Shown here piece after piece: positions 12,101 to 23,049 of a DNA stretch of 64,000 nt (positions are counted from its first letter, which is position 1; each line of letters opens with the position of its first letter). Position numbers and translations under genes: made by a program. The stretch comes from Nematostella vectensis (taxonomy: Eukaryota; Cnidaria; Anthozoa; Actiniaria; Edwardsiidae), in contig NC_064034.1 of NCBI RefSeq assembly GCF_932526225.1, positions 7,922,001 through 7,986,000 of the forward strand, in the 5' to 3' direction. The notes under the pieces were generated by a model, which searched no databases, was not told the origin of the DNA, and worked only from the letters and a program-made list of their open reading frames with translations.

Positions 12101-15100
12101 ACGGCTCCAACTCAAGTGTAACCTCGGTTAGTAAGCACTGTCACTGGGGGTGGTCACTGCCAGAGGGTTTATTGCGTCCCCAGTGGTTCTTTTACGTCCC
12201 TTCGGTTCAGGTTTAGTGTAGCACAGCTTGAAGAGACGGGACCTCCGGTTTAGTGTCCTTATCCGAGAAGACTGGAAACACGGGAGAATAACTTCAACTC
12301 ACTTGTGACAAATTCGATTCAAGGCAGGAACCCGGAAAAATCCCCAGTTTGAGCCAGGATTCGAACCTGGGCCACAGCGGTGAGAGGCCGACGCGCTAAC
12401 ACACTAGGCCACCCGTGCTTCCACAAGTATAAGAGTATGCATTTTTAATATGAGCAGCACATACCAATCCTTTGATGGAGCTTACAAACAGCACTCGTTC
12501 AGGAAGCTTTGGACGACAGTTAATGATAGATTCCAGTTTAGTTATTCTCGCCTGTACACATGCATCCTCCTTCTTCTCCCTAAAAACACAAACCAACATT
12601 TAGTGCATACAAAACAATACACTAAAAATGGTAAGAAGAAAGGAAGTTTTCTGATAAAAATCTGACCACCCCCGAAAGAACAAAAAGGGTTCTTTATGCC
12701 TTTGCAGTATCTCCACGGGACGTTTACTGTCGGATTTGGCTTCAAATAAAGTCTGACTTATTGAATAATGACATACCAGAGTGATCTAGCTTATGCTTTA
12801 TAGTTTTGTCTACGAATAGCATGTCTATTGAGAACTGAAAGTGGACTTTCGGCTGTTGTGGGGGGTGCGTTCATACCCCCTGCACCCCCTGGGTACCGGC
12901 CTGAGTACCTGAGTAAGTCATAGTGCATAGTATATATAACTTGCCTTAGCAAGTCTTGTTATACTTACCTTAGCAAGTTCAGTTCTGTCTGGATTTCCTG
13001 GCAATGCTCCTCTTCTGCTTCCTGGACAGCCTTCAATACCTTGTTACCAATTGGGGTATAGTCTTCCTGGTGGTCATCAGCATTAGTGCCAACAAGAATG
13101 ACGGGTGAGCCAGGAGCCTGGTAAACAAAACAAAAATGCTATGATCATAGAATACTTTTAAAATATCAGCCATTTATTGTTTACATACATTTGAAATTAT
13201 AACTGTGTAATCGCAAGCAATCTTCAACTCTATTAATGCTATTTGAATGAAAGTATCTCCAGATACTTGACTGAATTAGTGGAAGGTAATGGATGGTTAA
13301 GTGCGACTTTATACTGTGGCTTGGTATTTATGGCATGATGGGCCTTTTACAGTAATTCAACAACAAGAATTTAGGAATAACAGACATCACAGTGAGAAAG
13401 GTTGGGGTATAAACATTCATTTAGCAAGTTAAAATACCTTGGTTTGTACCAAGAAGAACCAGTTTGGCATAAGCTTGATCTCCATGGGGTTGTTAACATT
13501 GAAGGTCATGACATACAGAGTTTGATCTGTAAGGAACAGAGGCTGCAGACCAAACAGGCACTGACGAAGGAAATAAAAAATAAAATTCTGATACAATGAA
13601 TTGTAAACAATTAAGTGGATAGGATTTAACTACAGTGGAACTTTGAAATCATGATACAGCAAGGCACATTGTTATATTAATGTCTATATCTTTTCCAAAA
13701 GCCAAGTGTTTTTTATGATCTACCGTATAGTACTTTACAACAACATCAAAGTATGAACTCCATTGTGGTTAGGTTGGTAAAATACAGAATACAGAGTTCA
13801 GTGTTACAGTATAACAACCTTCAAATTGACTGAGTTTTAGGGTATTATTGTCAGTGCAGAGAATGGGTTCCATAATTCTTATTTCCATTACTATTAATCA
13901 CTAGAGGAACCTGTCTTCGATCACAATACAATTAGGAACTTGAGACAAACCTGTCTGCCGCCACTGTCCCATAGCTCAACTGTCAAATTATCCCACTTGT
14001 CATCAACAGGAACACTTAAGGTGCTCTTGTCAACCCGACATTCATCTAAAATAAAGCACATCTTGAGTCAAATAGTGACATGAAAGCATAAACCAAAGAA
14101 AGCCTGACTAAGCTTATAGGTGAAAATGCAAAGTGATTTTTTTTGGAAAACGAAGAACCCTGCTAACTTTAACTCAGATAATGTAACTTAAATTCCATGT
14201 TAACTCAAGCCGAGTTTAGTTTTCCTTGGATTTAATACTTATACCCAGTCATTGTTTGATTCTGATTCTTTTCCAATGTTAGCTGATCTAGAGTGAGTGC
14301 ATATGCATATACACAGGAAACACAGGCACCCTTCCCTGGCCACAAAAAGTAGGTAATTTCTTAATGAAGGATTATCAAATGCTATCCTTTTTTTATTCAG
14401 AGAATCCTTGGTGTGCAGACAATTACTCAGCTCATCCTACAACACTCATGTCTTAATGCCACTTACCATTTGATTTATGGAATGGTTTCCACAAGGTGAC
14501 ATGAACACCTTCTGTTGCGACATCTGCGACAGACATAGATGAGCTTTGTACGCACATTGATAAGCTACTTTTTCCACTGCCCTCACTGCCAACAAAAGCA
14601 ACTCTACACATGTGGTGAAGGTCGCACTCTTCAAGGAACTCCCTGGCAGGTTTAACACCTTTCATAGCAATATTAAGAGGAGGACATTTAAGACCTGTAC
14701 AACCATCCACTTGAAGACTGGATAGGGATTCAATTTTTATAAAGTCAAATGGGATGTGCTTTACTGAGCAGTGCCGAATGTCCACATGGCCAAGACTCAA
14801 ACATTCATTTGCCAAAGCCTCAAGTGATGTCTCTGTAATCTTGAGGCACCAGCCAAGCTTCAAATTTGTTATTTTTTTACAGTGAGTTGCAATTGATTTT
14901 ACAGCATTGTCTGTCAATTCATTACAGCCACAAAAGTCTATGTGATTTAATAAATGACATTTTAAGCATAATTCTTCAACTCCTTTGTCAGTTATATTAC
15001 AATAGCTAAAATTTATGCTGGTCAATCCAGGACAAATCCCAGCAATTTCTCTGCATTCTGTGTCGGTAATTATCGGCACCTCACTACAATCCAGTGAAGC

Positions 15101-18100
15101 CAGTGTTGGTGATACTTTCCATAAAAACCCAAGTAGTCCATTTGCAGTTACACCAGTAAAACCTGAGAAACCAAAATGCTCTAGAGTGGGACAAGTATTT
15201 TCTGATAATCCAGATAAAAAATTGTCTGTCAAACCCCATTCTACTTCTTCGTCACCTTCTTGTTCTTCACTTTCATCTGTTTCACTCAAAACCACTGAGA
15301 ACAGTTTCAATTCTTGGCAACTTTTTGCAAAATTAATAGTTCCTCTTTCTGTGAGCTTTTTGAATTTGCCATTTAGTGTCACATCAGTTAGCTTTGGGCA
15401 ACAGGCTGCCAGTTTTTCAAGAGTGTCGTCATCAATAATGTTGCAGTTTTTTATGGTAACAGAATTCAATCCAGAGTTGATGGCCTCAATAAGTGCTTGA
15501 ATGTCAGTAGTTGTTAGCTTTCTACAGTTTGACAGGGTAAGCTTGTCCGCACTGCCATGCTGCTGTAATAATTTCTGCAACAAAAAAAATGAAAATAATA
15601 ATTTGAAAGACAAAAATATTAGGAGAATAAATAATAGAAAACAAATATATTGCATGCATGAAATTTCAAAACAGTTTGAATTAGAGAAAAACTCAAGGTA
15701 TCCTCATTCTAATAACTGTATTGGGGTTCAAACTGCAATTAGGAAAAACTATCCCAAACATATTCTATATAAGCAGAGCCAAAAAACACAATAGCATTTA
15801 ATAATTCCTTTCAAATTTCCTGTAAATATACACTTTTGGTGTAAGTTTTTATGCTGTATCCTAAAAGCTGCTTGCAATAATAGAAAACACAGCTGCTTAA
15901 TTAGTAAAACAAGAAAACAGCTTGCAATCCCTTCTAGATTCTTCTTTAGACCTTAGACTGTTTTGTGTTACTGAAACCATATGTTAATTGCAACATTTGA
16001 TTAAAACTGTCAAGTGTTTGTTGACATTGGTGGATGCAATTCACAGCCTTCATGGTAACCAATTACATTCCTTAAACAGGTGAAAACCTGTAACTAGGCA
16101 AACTAAAGCCTTATGTGTAAACAAACATTTTGAGAGATTGGAAAATTTGAACCTGGTATGAAGCTAAGCAGGTGTAAATGTCTTAGTTAAAAAAAATATT
16201 GAGATATTGATTGGATTGTAAAAGATATTTTTTTTCTATCAAGTTACTACAAGATGTTACTTTATTTTAAATATAACCAAAAAAGCATATGCATTAAAAG
16301 GTAATTATGGTTGGTGAGGACAGAATAAGGTTTTACAGGGCATATCAGCAAACTTATTACAGGGAGTAAAATACTTGATATATGATTTTTTTGGCAATGA
16401 TTGTAACATTGTTATCATGTTAACGTTAATACAAATGTAAACATTACACTACACTATACAGTCAATCAGACAATTAGAGTATGCTAAATAAAAGTAAACA
16501 AAGGTTTGTACCACTGTTACTTTTTGCAAAGAATTCACAAAGAAAAAATAATGTTCATAATATCAATGCTCTTTTTTATGAACAACATATTTTTCTGCCT
16601 TAAATGGTGTTAAAAAAACAAGCTGCTTCCAGAAAAATGGTCAGCCAAAGGTCTCAATGTCAAGATTCTTAGCCTGCCAAGTTGTATTGATTGCACATGA
16701 AAATCTTGCCTAGTGCACTCACATTAAGGGCGGAGAGAAATCAGAATTAAAAAAATATATAGTTATTGTATCTTCACTAAATAAAGACATTTTTAAAGTA
16801 ATTTTTGGAAGTAGAAAATATGATGGAAACACCAATGATCTTTGTCTTTAACGCTTGGAAATAAATGCAAAATAACCCAGAACAAAATCAAGTGAGTGTG
16901 ATTATCTGTCCTATAATTTAAGGGTTAGCAAGTAATGATTCAATACTAAGCAGCATACAAAATGTTACTGCTTTTAGTGGTATGTTCTAGTGAACCAATA
17001 TGAATGCAAAAAAGAAATGCATTTCAAGTGTCATAAAGATGATTTTTTTAATGAAATGACACTATTGTCTCACAACAGCTGAAGCTCTTCCAAAGTATAT
17101 AGAGCCTTATATTTTGTTTAATAAACTAAAACTAGCAGGTGTCTGAAATGACATGTCTATCTAGACAACTTAAAAAAATCACATCTTAAGCTTTCCAATC
17201 CAAGTACTTTTGCATTCCTGGTGAATATACTGAGGATTAAGAGCTTACTTTTCTAGAGAAAATGTGATTAGCATTGTATTGTTTAGCAATCACAAGACAA
17301 TTAACCTTTTGGTTCATATACTGCATGCTTTCATTTACATTAGTTAATTAATAGCAAGCATAACAAGCATAAAATCTGATGTTCTGTAAAATGAAGCATA
17401 TACTATTACTTCTCTTGTTAAAACATACAGATTTTTATAAGTGTGTTGTCAAGTAAAAATATGACTATTTGGTGCGAACTTATTGTTTATTTAAAGGGTT
17501 GTTTACTTTTGTTTATGCCCTTGGCATGCTGCTTATTGCAATTTTACTATTTCTATTTCAGAGAAATTATTCAATTTAAGAATAGGATTTCCTATAAATA
17601 TCTATTTGAGAATACAACTTTGCTTTTAGGTAAAATGTTGAACTTAAAGTCAACAATCCAGGGTAGTATTCGAATGTAAACATATGAGATCCACTGGCGA
17701 GAAGGACGACTTTAAAATCCGAAATTTATTAGTTAGGGCAAGAAAAGACATAGGCAGCGATCCACTATATAAATTTTATCTTCAAAAGATTGAAAATGTT
17801 AATAAGATTAAAAAAACGAACTCCATGGTTACTGGTACTACACAATTCAAACAAATTCTATACAACAAAAGAATGGCACAATTAGGACAACCACAAAAAA
17901 GCGACATGGGTGAAATTTAACTTTTATTTTCGGTAAAAAGAATAAGTACTGGAAATGAAAACTGTAAGATTTATGGAACTGATACGATAGGGTCTGCATT
18001 CTAGAATTCAGCGAGCAATTCGAAGGAGATCTCGTAAGGTTAATCGCACTTGAACGACACTGACATGCCTAGCGGTAAAATAGCAACCAAAAGATTGTAC

Positions 18101-18551
18101 ATTATGGGGTGATGATAAAAACGCACAACTCTGCTGAAAATTGATAATCCAACGAGGGGAACTCGTGTCTTATACCAAAAAGAAATATTTTTTTAGTAAG
18201 CCGTCTTCTTCTGGGTTGATGATTGATGATATGTTCGTTCGTTTAGCAACTATCTGGGTTAGTGACAGCAACAAAACGACAAGAAGCAGAGAGCCGGAAA
18301 ATTACAACCAACCGGCGCGTAATACGGGGCTATCGGTTCCCATTCCGTTAGGCTCGATTTATTAGTAACTGAAGACCTTGGGGCAAGACAAGGGCGAATA
18401 GATAGAGCGGTAGTTTCTAAACAGCGAGCCTAAGTTCGATTAATATCTAAGTACCCTCGTGTCGCGCGCAATGTTTTGCCTCGAGATTCGCACTTACCAA
18501 GGCATCCTCCTTTGCAATGTCTCCCTCCAAAACAACTTCTTCTACAGCCAT
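1391..18551 (-). CDS. LRR-Roc-COR-TIR protein (Roco family GTPase with C-terminal TIR and CaaX box)
   Basis: Thirteen exons join in phase: 18551-18498, 15574-14467, 14045-13951, 13560-13438, 13117-12969, 12579-12465, 11074-10841, 10205-9930, 9647-9462, 8755-8408, 7112-6992, 6188-5996, 2168-1391. They total 3780 nt, or 1259 aa. Residues about 30-330 are CC-type leucine-rich repeats. Roc spans about 340-548 (P-loop GSEGSGKSS near 347, WDSGG near 413, VGTNAD near 469). COR spans about 549-930, TIR about 938-1085, then an Ala-rich tail, ending in CTIL. All junctions are GT..AG and every intron phase matches. Roco proteins are GTP-regulated dimers; TIR domains signal by assembly or cleave NAD. The prediction is a GTPase-controlled TIR effector tethered by prenylation. 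The start is chosen because MAVEEVVLEGD opens an 18-codon exon that ends at a GTAAGT donor in the right phase. The least certain join is across the 3.8-kb last intron, though phase and TIR homology both fit. Confidence 0.85.
2169..5995 (-). other. Large intron 12 of the Roco-TIR gene
   Basis: A 3.8-kb phase-2 intron with donor GTAAGT (5995) and acceptor TTCCTTAG before 2168. It contains one clear inverted-repeat transposon (5480-5713) and AT-rich sequence with no convincing exon. A CA/GT dinucleotide stretch lies at 5294-5306. Confidence 0.6.
5480..5713. mobile_element. MITE with perfect ~27-bp terminal inverted repeats
   Basis: The left end TATAGCCGAATTCGTTGTTG continues GCGCGACC and is matched exactly in inverse orientation at 5687-5713. 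The element is 234 bp with no coding capacity. TA at each outer edge could be the target duplication. Confidence 0.85.
6992..11074 (-). CDS. Roco-TIR exons 7-11: COR domain
   Basis: Exon 7 contains VVVIPWDNYLSIASEAGLTD followed by AATELLECR, the N-terminal winged-helix pattern of COR domains (W..Y...A...GL..). Exon 8 has RTVCVNPGVLFNCLAC and SKGLIREAVIPLCFQ, matching the 'dP.wl...' and 'G.l....l' elements. Exon 9 has VHLSEDEICKIITLCRNIGV and FIPLQHKLPP. Exon 10 has the C-terminal half (VGWRFKFPDEVSAECSTLVI, HGYWERGLILKVGDVLVKI). Exon 11 (7112-6992) encodes the short linker SLFELIKDYNVEPSHLANYR and ends GTACGT, one base into a codon. COR mediates Roco dimerisation in known family members. Confidence 0.8.
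8212..8400. repeat. Intronic ~27-bp minisatellite beside exon 10
   Basis: About seven imperfect copies of a unit like GTGGGTCCCTAGCTACATTC sit just past the donor of COR exon 10 (8407). The copies vary at several bases and in spacing. Confidence 0.8.
11060..11500. repeat. 75/76-bp tandem array of duplicated splice-acceptor junctions
   Basis: The true acceptor of COR exon 7 (minus strand CGTCCACAG, exon starting at 11074) is followed upstream by five more copies. Each carries the same 3' splice site and the first ~27 bp of the exon. The anchor TACCCTGTGG recurs at 11071, 11146, 11222, 11298, 11373 and 11449. Reading through from any upstream copy meets an in-frame TAA within the unit, so only the innermost copy gives a full-length protein. 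Confidence 0.9.
12100..12415 (-). mobile_element. tRNA-Glu-like SINE
   Basis: On the minus strand a tRNA-like head runs from about 12413 to 12343. It has an A-box-like GGCCTAGTGTGTTAGCGCG, a CTC anticodon-like triplet in CGGCCTCTCACCGC, and a strong B box, GGTTCGAATCC. An unrelated body of about 240 bp follows, including GGACGTAAAAGAACCACTGG. The boundaries are approximate. It lies in the intron between Roc exon 6 and COR exon 7. A lone tRNA gene is unlikely because the acceptor stem does not pair. Confidence 0.65.
12465..14045 (-). CDS. Roco-TIR exons 3-6: rest of the Roc GTPase domain
   Basis: Exon 3 (14045-13951) ends LWDSGGRQ, the G3 region (DxxG), with Ser-Gly-Gly in place of the usual Thr-Ala-Gly and Arg before Gln. 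Exon 4 (13560-13438) encodes the strand LYVMTFNVNNP. Exon 5 (13117-12969) holds VILVGTNADD, the G4 region, where the usual Lys of [N/T]KxD is Asn. Exon 6 (12579-12465) ends RVLFVSSIKGL, which fits the G5 S-[AS]-x region. The altered G3 and G4 residues may change nucleotide affinity or hydrolysis. Roco proteins commonly deviate at these places. Confidence 0.8.
14467..15574 (-). CDS. Roco-TIR exon 2: LRR array and P-loop
   Basis: The acceptor TTGTTGCAG precedes AAATTATTACAG; the donor is GTAAGT after an AAT G, phase 1. The exon encodes a run of cysteine-containing LRRs of the F-box/AMN1 class, for example LTSINFSYCNITDKGVEEL and the next repeat NHIDFCGCNELTDNAV. An acidic insert (ETDESEEQEGDEEVEWG) sits between repeats. 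The end of the exon carries the Walker A motif GSEGSGKSS, the start of the Roc GTPase domain, so this one exon joins the LRR and GTPase domains. LRRs precede Roc in LRRK and MFHAS1-type proteins, but there they are not of this CC type, as far as I recall. Confidence 0.85.
15575..18497 (-). other. Intron 1 of the Roco-TIR gene
   Basis: A 2.9-kb phase-0 intron (donor GTAAGT at 18497, acceptor TTGTTGCAG before 15574). It is AT-rich. Two consecutive plus-strand frames at 17443-17679 and 17684-17920 are open for 78 codons each, but I recognise neither. Confidence 0.5.
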
Positions 18552-19564
18552 TGAATAGCGTCAAGCTCTAGAGATCACAGAACAGATAAATTTGTTGCAC
18601 CTGAAGAGGAATCCGAGTGTTTTCTGAGGCCATTTTGTAGCGGACAGTTTTCTCCTAGATCCTGTTTCCATAGAACTGTGAAGCCAATGATGTTTTTCAG
18701 CTGGCGATGTGAGCTTGCGCAGTAGTGCTCTTGGAAGAACACAGGACACCCAAGTAAACAAACTTCGCAAGGGGACCATAGTAAATATTGGCGAAGTAAG
18801 CCGACAAAACTTGTTTTCTTTTCAAATAATAGATGTATATTTATCATTCGTTATTATTTTAAATACAAAGAAACGGACAAAAAACTGTCCGGGACCATCA
18901 AAGAGAAATATTTCTCCGCTGGAGTTACTCTGGTTACTTGATTTTAAAATATCAAAGCCTACACTTACGCGAGAACAAACAAAACCGATCATATACAGAA
19001 ACAGATTTATTCTACTTTTTGAGAATATGTAAACTTTTTCCACTCGTTACCATAACGACTATAGTAATATTTGTGTAAGAACGAACAGAACATTGTTGTG
19101 CCAATCGGCTTTAAAAAGCAGGTCTTAATTGGCAGTAAACGGGTCTAAATGGAAAAGTGATAACGGCCGATTTTCTGCCGAGAAAATATGAGAACACTTT
19201 TTTAACAAAAAAAAAAGCTTTTGATAAAGCTTTTGATTCTCACATGCTTCGAGTGCGCTATTCTGACAAATTTTAGCATTTCTAATTAAAGGGGGTTGGG
19301 GGATTTCTGATCGGAAAAAACAAAACTTTATTATTTTTTCCCTTGTTTTACATACATACAATAGATGTATTCCGAAAAAAAAAAAACAGGGAACTATGGG
19401 AAGGGGGTCTCTTCGATTTCTTACGTTGGTCTTGGGGGGGGGGGGGGGGGATGTGATCCTTTTTCTGCCATTGTGAGGACATTCCAAAATACAAAAACAA
19501 GTGGGCTCACTTCTGTTAGAAAGATTTTTGTGTGCAGACATGCGTCTGTAGAGGGGAAAGAGAA

Positions 19565-21756
19565 TGATAGCGCTGGCAGCAAAAAGGTCTTCAGCAAAAG
19601 TGCCGGTATGCCCTTTTGCTTATATCAATTAACCTGCTTTTATCTTATTTGAAAACGACGGAGCCATTAATTTCCACGGTGTGTCTGAGAAGCATATTAG
19701 CAGGTCCTTCTAAAACGGCCTTTTGTCCGTTTACTTTAACGATTAAAGGGATTTAGGGTTGCGCAAGTTAAGAGGATGTCTCGATATCTGTCTGGGTCGC
19801 ACAATAAGATAAACACAGATTAGCTAGAAGGGAAATCCCTATTTCTTTTTAAATGATTGCTAAAAGTAATAGAGATAAAAGTTACAGCCATTGGATCTGT
19901 GGCTCTTATATGACCTTTTACGGTATAATCGATCGCGCAGTGTCTGAAAGTGCAGTGGAAATAAATGTCACGCAAGGTTTAGTGGGTTACTTAAAATAGA
20001 GATAGGCTCAAAAAAGAAACCGAAATGCATTAGAGCACGTACGCTTTTGTCTCACTTAGGCACATTAAAAATGTTTCATTCTATCACGAGACGCCAGAAA
20101 AAGCCTTATCACGGAAGTTAAGTGTGTGTTGTGGTTCTTGGTAAGGAGAATGATTCGTAACAATTTTCCTAGGTCGTAGGATGGCAGTGTGGGGGGGGGG
20201 GGGGGGTACAAAAGCTCCTGGGTGGCAATGAGAGGGGGGTACCAATTCTCGTACGTGTCAGGGTGGCAATGAGAGGGGGGTACCAATTATCCTACGTGTC
20301 AGGGTGGCAATGAGAGGGATTACCAGTTCTCATACGTTTCAGGGTGGCAATGAGAGGGGGGTACCAATTATCCTACGTGTCAGGGTGGCAATGAGAGGGG
20401 GTACCAATTCTCGTACGTTTCAGGGTGGCAATGAGAATGGGTACCAATTCTCGTACGTTTCAGGGTGGCAATGAGAGGGGGTACCAATTCTCGTACGTTT
20501 CAGGGTGGCAATGAGAGGGGGGTACCAATTCTCGTACGTTTCAGGGTGGCAATGAGAGGGGGGTACCAATTCTCGTACGTGTCAGGGTGGCAATGAGAAT
20601 GGGTACCAATTCTTCTGGGTGTCAGGGTGGCAATGAGAGGGGGGTACCAATTCTCCTGGGTGATAGCGCTGGCAGCAAAAAGGTCTTCAGCAAAAGTGCC
20701 GGTATGCCCTTTTGCTTATATCAATTAACCTGCTTTTATCTTATTTGAAAACGACGGAGCCATTAATTTCCACGGTGTGTCTGAGAAGCATATTAGCAGG
20801 TCCTTCTAAAACGGCCTTTTGTCCGTTTACTTTAACGATTAAAGGGATTTAGGGTTGCGCAAGTTAAGAGGATGTCTCGATATCTGTCTGGGTCGCACAA
20901 TAAGATAAACACAGATTAGCTAGAAGGGAAATCCCTATTTCTTTTTAAATGATTGCTAAAAGTAATAGAGATAAAAGTTACAGCCATTGGATCTGTGGCT
21001 CTTATATGACCTTTTACGGTATAATCGATCGCGCAGTGTCTGAAAGTGCAGTGGAAATAAATGTCACGCAAGGTTTAGTGGGTTACTTAAAATAGAGATA
21101 GGCTCAAAAAAGAAACCGAAATGCATTAGAGCACGTACGCTTTTGTCTCACTTAGGCACATTAAAAATGTTTCATTCTATCACGAGACGCCAGAAAAAGC
21201 CTTATCACGGAAGTTAAGTGTGTGTTGTGGTTCTTGGTAAGGAGAATGATTCGTAACAATTTTCCTAGGTCGTAGGATGGCAGTGTGGGGGGGGGGGGGG
21301 GGGGTACAAAAGCTCCTGGGTGGCAATGAGAGGGGGGTACCAATTCTCGTACGTGTCAGGGTGGCAATGAGAGGGGGTACCAATTATCCTACGTGTCAGG
21401 GTGGCAATGAGAGGGATTACCAGTTCTCATACGTTTCAGGGTGGCAATGAGAGGGGGGTACCAATTATCCTACGTGTCAGGGTGGCAATGAGAGGGGGTA
21501 CCAATTCTCGTACGTTTCAGGGTGGCAATGAGAATGGGTACCAATTCTCGTACGTTTCAGGGTGGCAATGAGAGGGGGTACCAATTCTCGTACGTTTCAG
21601 GGTGGCAATGAGAGGGGGTACCAATTCTCGTACGTTTCAGGGTGGCAATGAGAGGGGGGTACCAATTCTCGTACGTGTCAGGGTGGCAATGAGAATGGGT
21701 ACCAATTCTTCTGGGTGTCAGGGTGGCAATGAGAGTGGGTACCAATTCTCCTGGGT
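19565..21756. repeat. 1096-bp tandem segmental duplication
   Basis: Sequence starting TGATAGCGCTGGCAGC at 19565 starts again at 20661 and runs nearly identical for over 600 bp, through a poly-G run and into a minisatellite. The junction falls inside a minisatellite unit (CTCCTGGG joined to TGATAGCG). The near identity implies a recent event. Confidence 0.9.
20211..20660. repeat. 40-bp minisatellite, first array (~11 units)
   Basis: The unit is CAGGGTGGCAATGAGAGGGG followed by GTACCAATTCTCGTACGTTT, with variants (ACGTGT, CTGGGTGT, GAGAATGGG). I count eleven units. A KpnI-type GGTACC core recurs in most. Confidence 0.9.
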
Positions 21757-22205
21757 GTCAGGGTGGCAATGAGAGGGGGGTACCAATTCTCGTACGTGTC
21801 AGGGTGGCAATGAGAGTGGGTACCAATTCTTCTGGGTGTCAGGGTGGCAATGAGAGGGGGTACCAATTCTCCTGGGTGTCAGGGTGGCAATGAGAGGGGG
21901 TACCAATTCTCCTGGGTGTCAGGGTGGCAATGAGAGGGGGTACCAATTCTCGTACGTGTCAGGATGGCAATGAGAGTGGGTACCAATTCTCCTGGGTGTC
22001 AGGGTGGCAAAAAGGAGGGGTACCGAGGCTCCTGGGTGGTAGCGTGGCAATGAGAGGGGGGTAACAGGGCTTGTTGGTGTCAGGGTGGCAGTCAGAGAGG
22101 GGGTACCAATTCCCCTGGATGTCAGGATGGCAATGAGAGGGGGTACCAATTCTCCTGGGTGTCAGGGTGGCAATGAGAGGGTGTACCAATTCTCTTGGGA
22201 GTACC
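21306..22205. repeat. 40-bp minisatellite, second array (~22 units)
   Basis: The array has the same unit as at 20211-20660 but about twice as long. It starts with a copy of the first array's order and extends with CTGGGTGTCA-type units that are more diverged toward 22200. Confidence 0.9.
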
Positions 22206-22569
22206 AAGGCCCCTGTGTTTCGACGATGAAAGCATCAACACTTTGCACTTATAACGATTTAATAACTTGTATTACTTATGTAGCGCGACATATCGGTATA
22301 CAGGTTTTTTTATGATCATCAACTTATGGTTGAAAGTACGAGGTTATTTTAAATTCTTATATTCTGATAAATAAAACCTATATCAGCTTCATTATAGTGT
22401 AACGAAACTGTGTTTTTTTTTTGCTGTCTCATGTGCGACGTGTATTTCTTAACTCGGTAAACAATAAAAGCTTACCCTACTCTTTGGTTTCGCTAAAATT
22501 AAGTCCATTGCTTTCGGGACGCTTATAAAACAGCATATATCTACCATGAATCAATCTTGTAATCAACCC

Positions 22570-22715
22570 AGCGGCGTAGTCAGGTATTTTTAAAAGGAGG
22601 AGCCCCAAAAGGCCCTTTCAAGGCATTTTCTCCAGTATTTTTAATAATGTCCTATATATTTAATGTATTTTTGGCTGCAAGAAGGCGGGGGACGGCCCCC
22701 CCTGGCTACGCCCCT
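22570..22715. mobile_element. MITE, family A, copy 1
   Basis: The ends GCGGCGTAGTCAGG and CCTGGCTACGCCCCTA are inverted repeats. The interior (CAAGGCATTTTCTCC, AATGTATTTTTG, poly-G/C near the right end) matches the copy at 58931-59078. Confidence 0.8.
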
Positions 22716-23049
22716 ACAACCCCCGTACCAAACACCTATTTGATATTTGATGGCGTAACAAACCATATCCAAGCGTAGTACTGTCTAGAGTCTCAGTACC
22801 AAATAAAACCAATCAATGAAACACTTATATTAAACACTTATAATAATACTGAGAAAGTTCCTTACTGCAGACGCGTATCACAAATAGATTGGACCAAATC
22901 ACAGAGAATGCATGAATGTTGCATTGTATTTGTAGGGGCTCTATGTGGCTCTTATGGTGATTCCATAAACGATGACAGTGACTGAGAGGTGCATCTCTTG
23001 GTCTCTGGTTACACGCTCTTATCACAACTCCACTCCTCTTGTCCTTTCT

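Noticed and set aside
15015-15794. Plus-strand frames of 161 and 97 codons opposite the LRR exon
   Set aside because: Antisense shadows of a strongly supported coding exon.
21557-22207. Open frames with repeated HCHPDT-like peptides
   Set aside because: They are translations of the 40-bp minisatellite; frames change with unit length.
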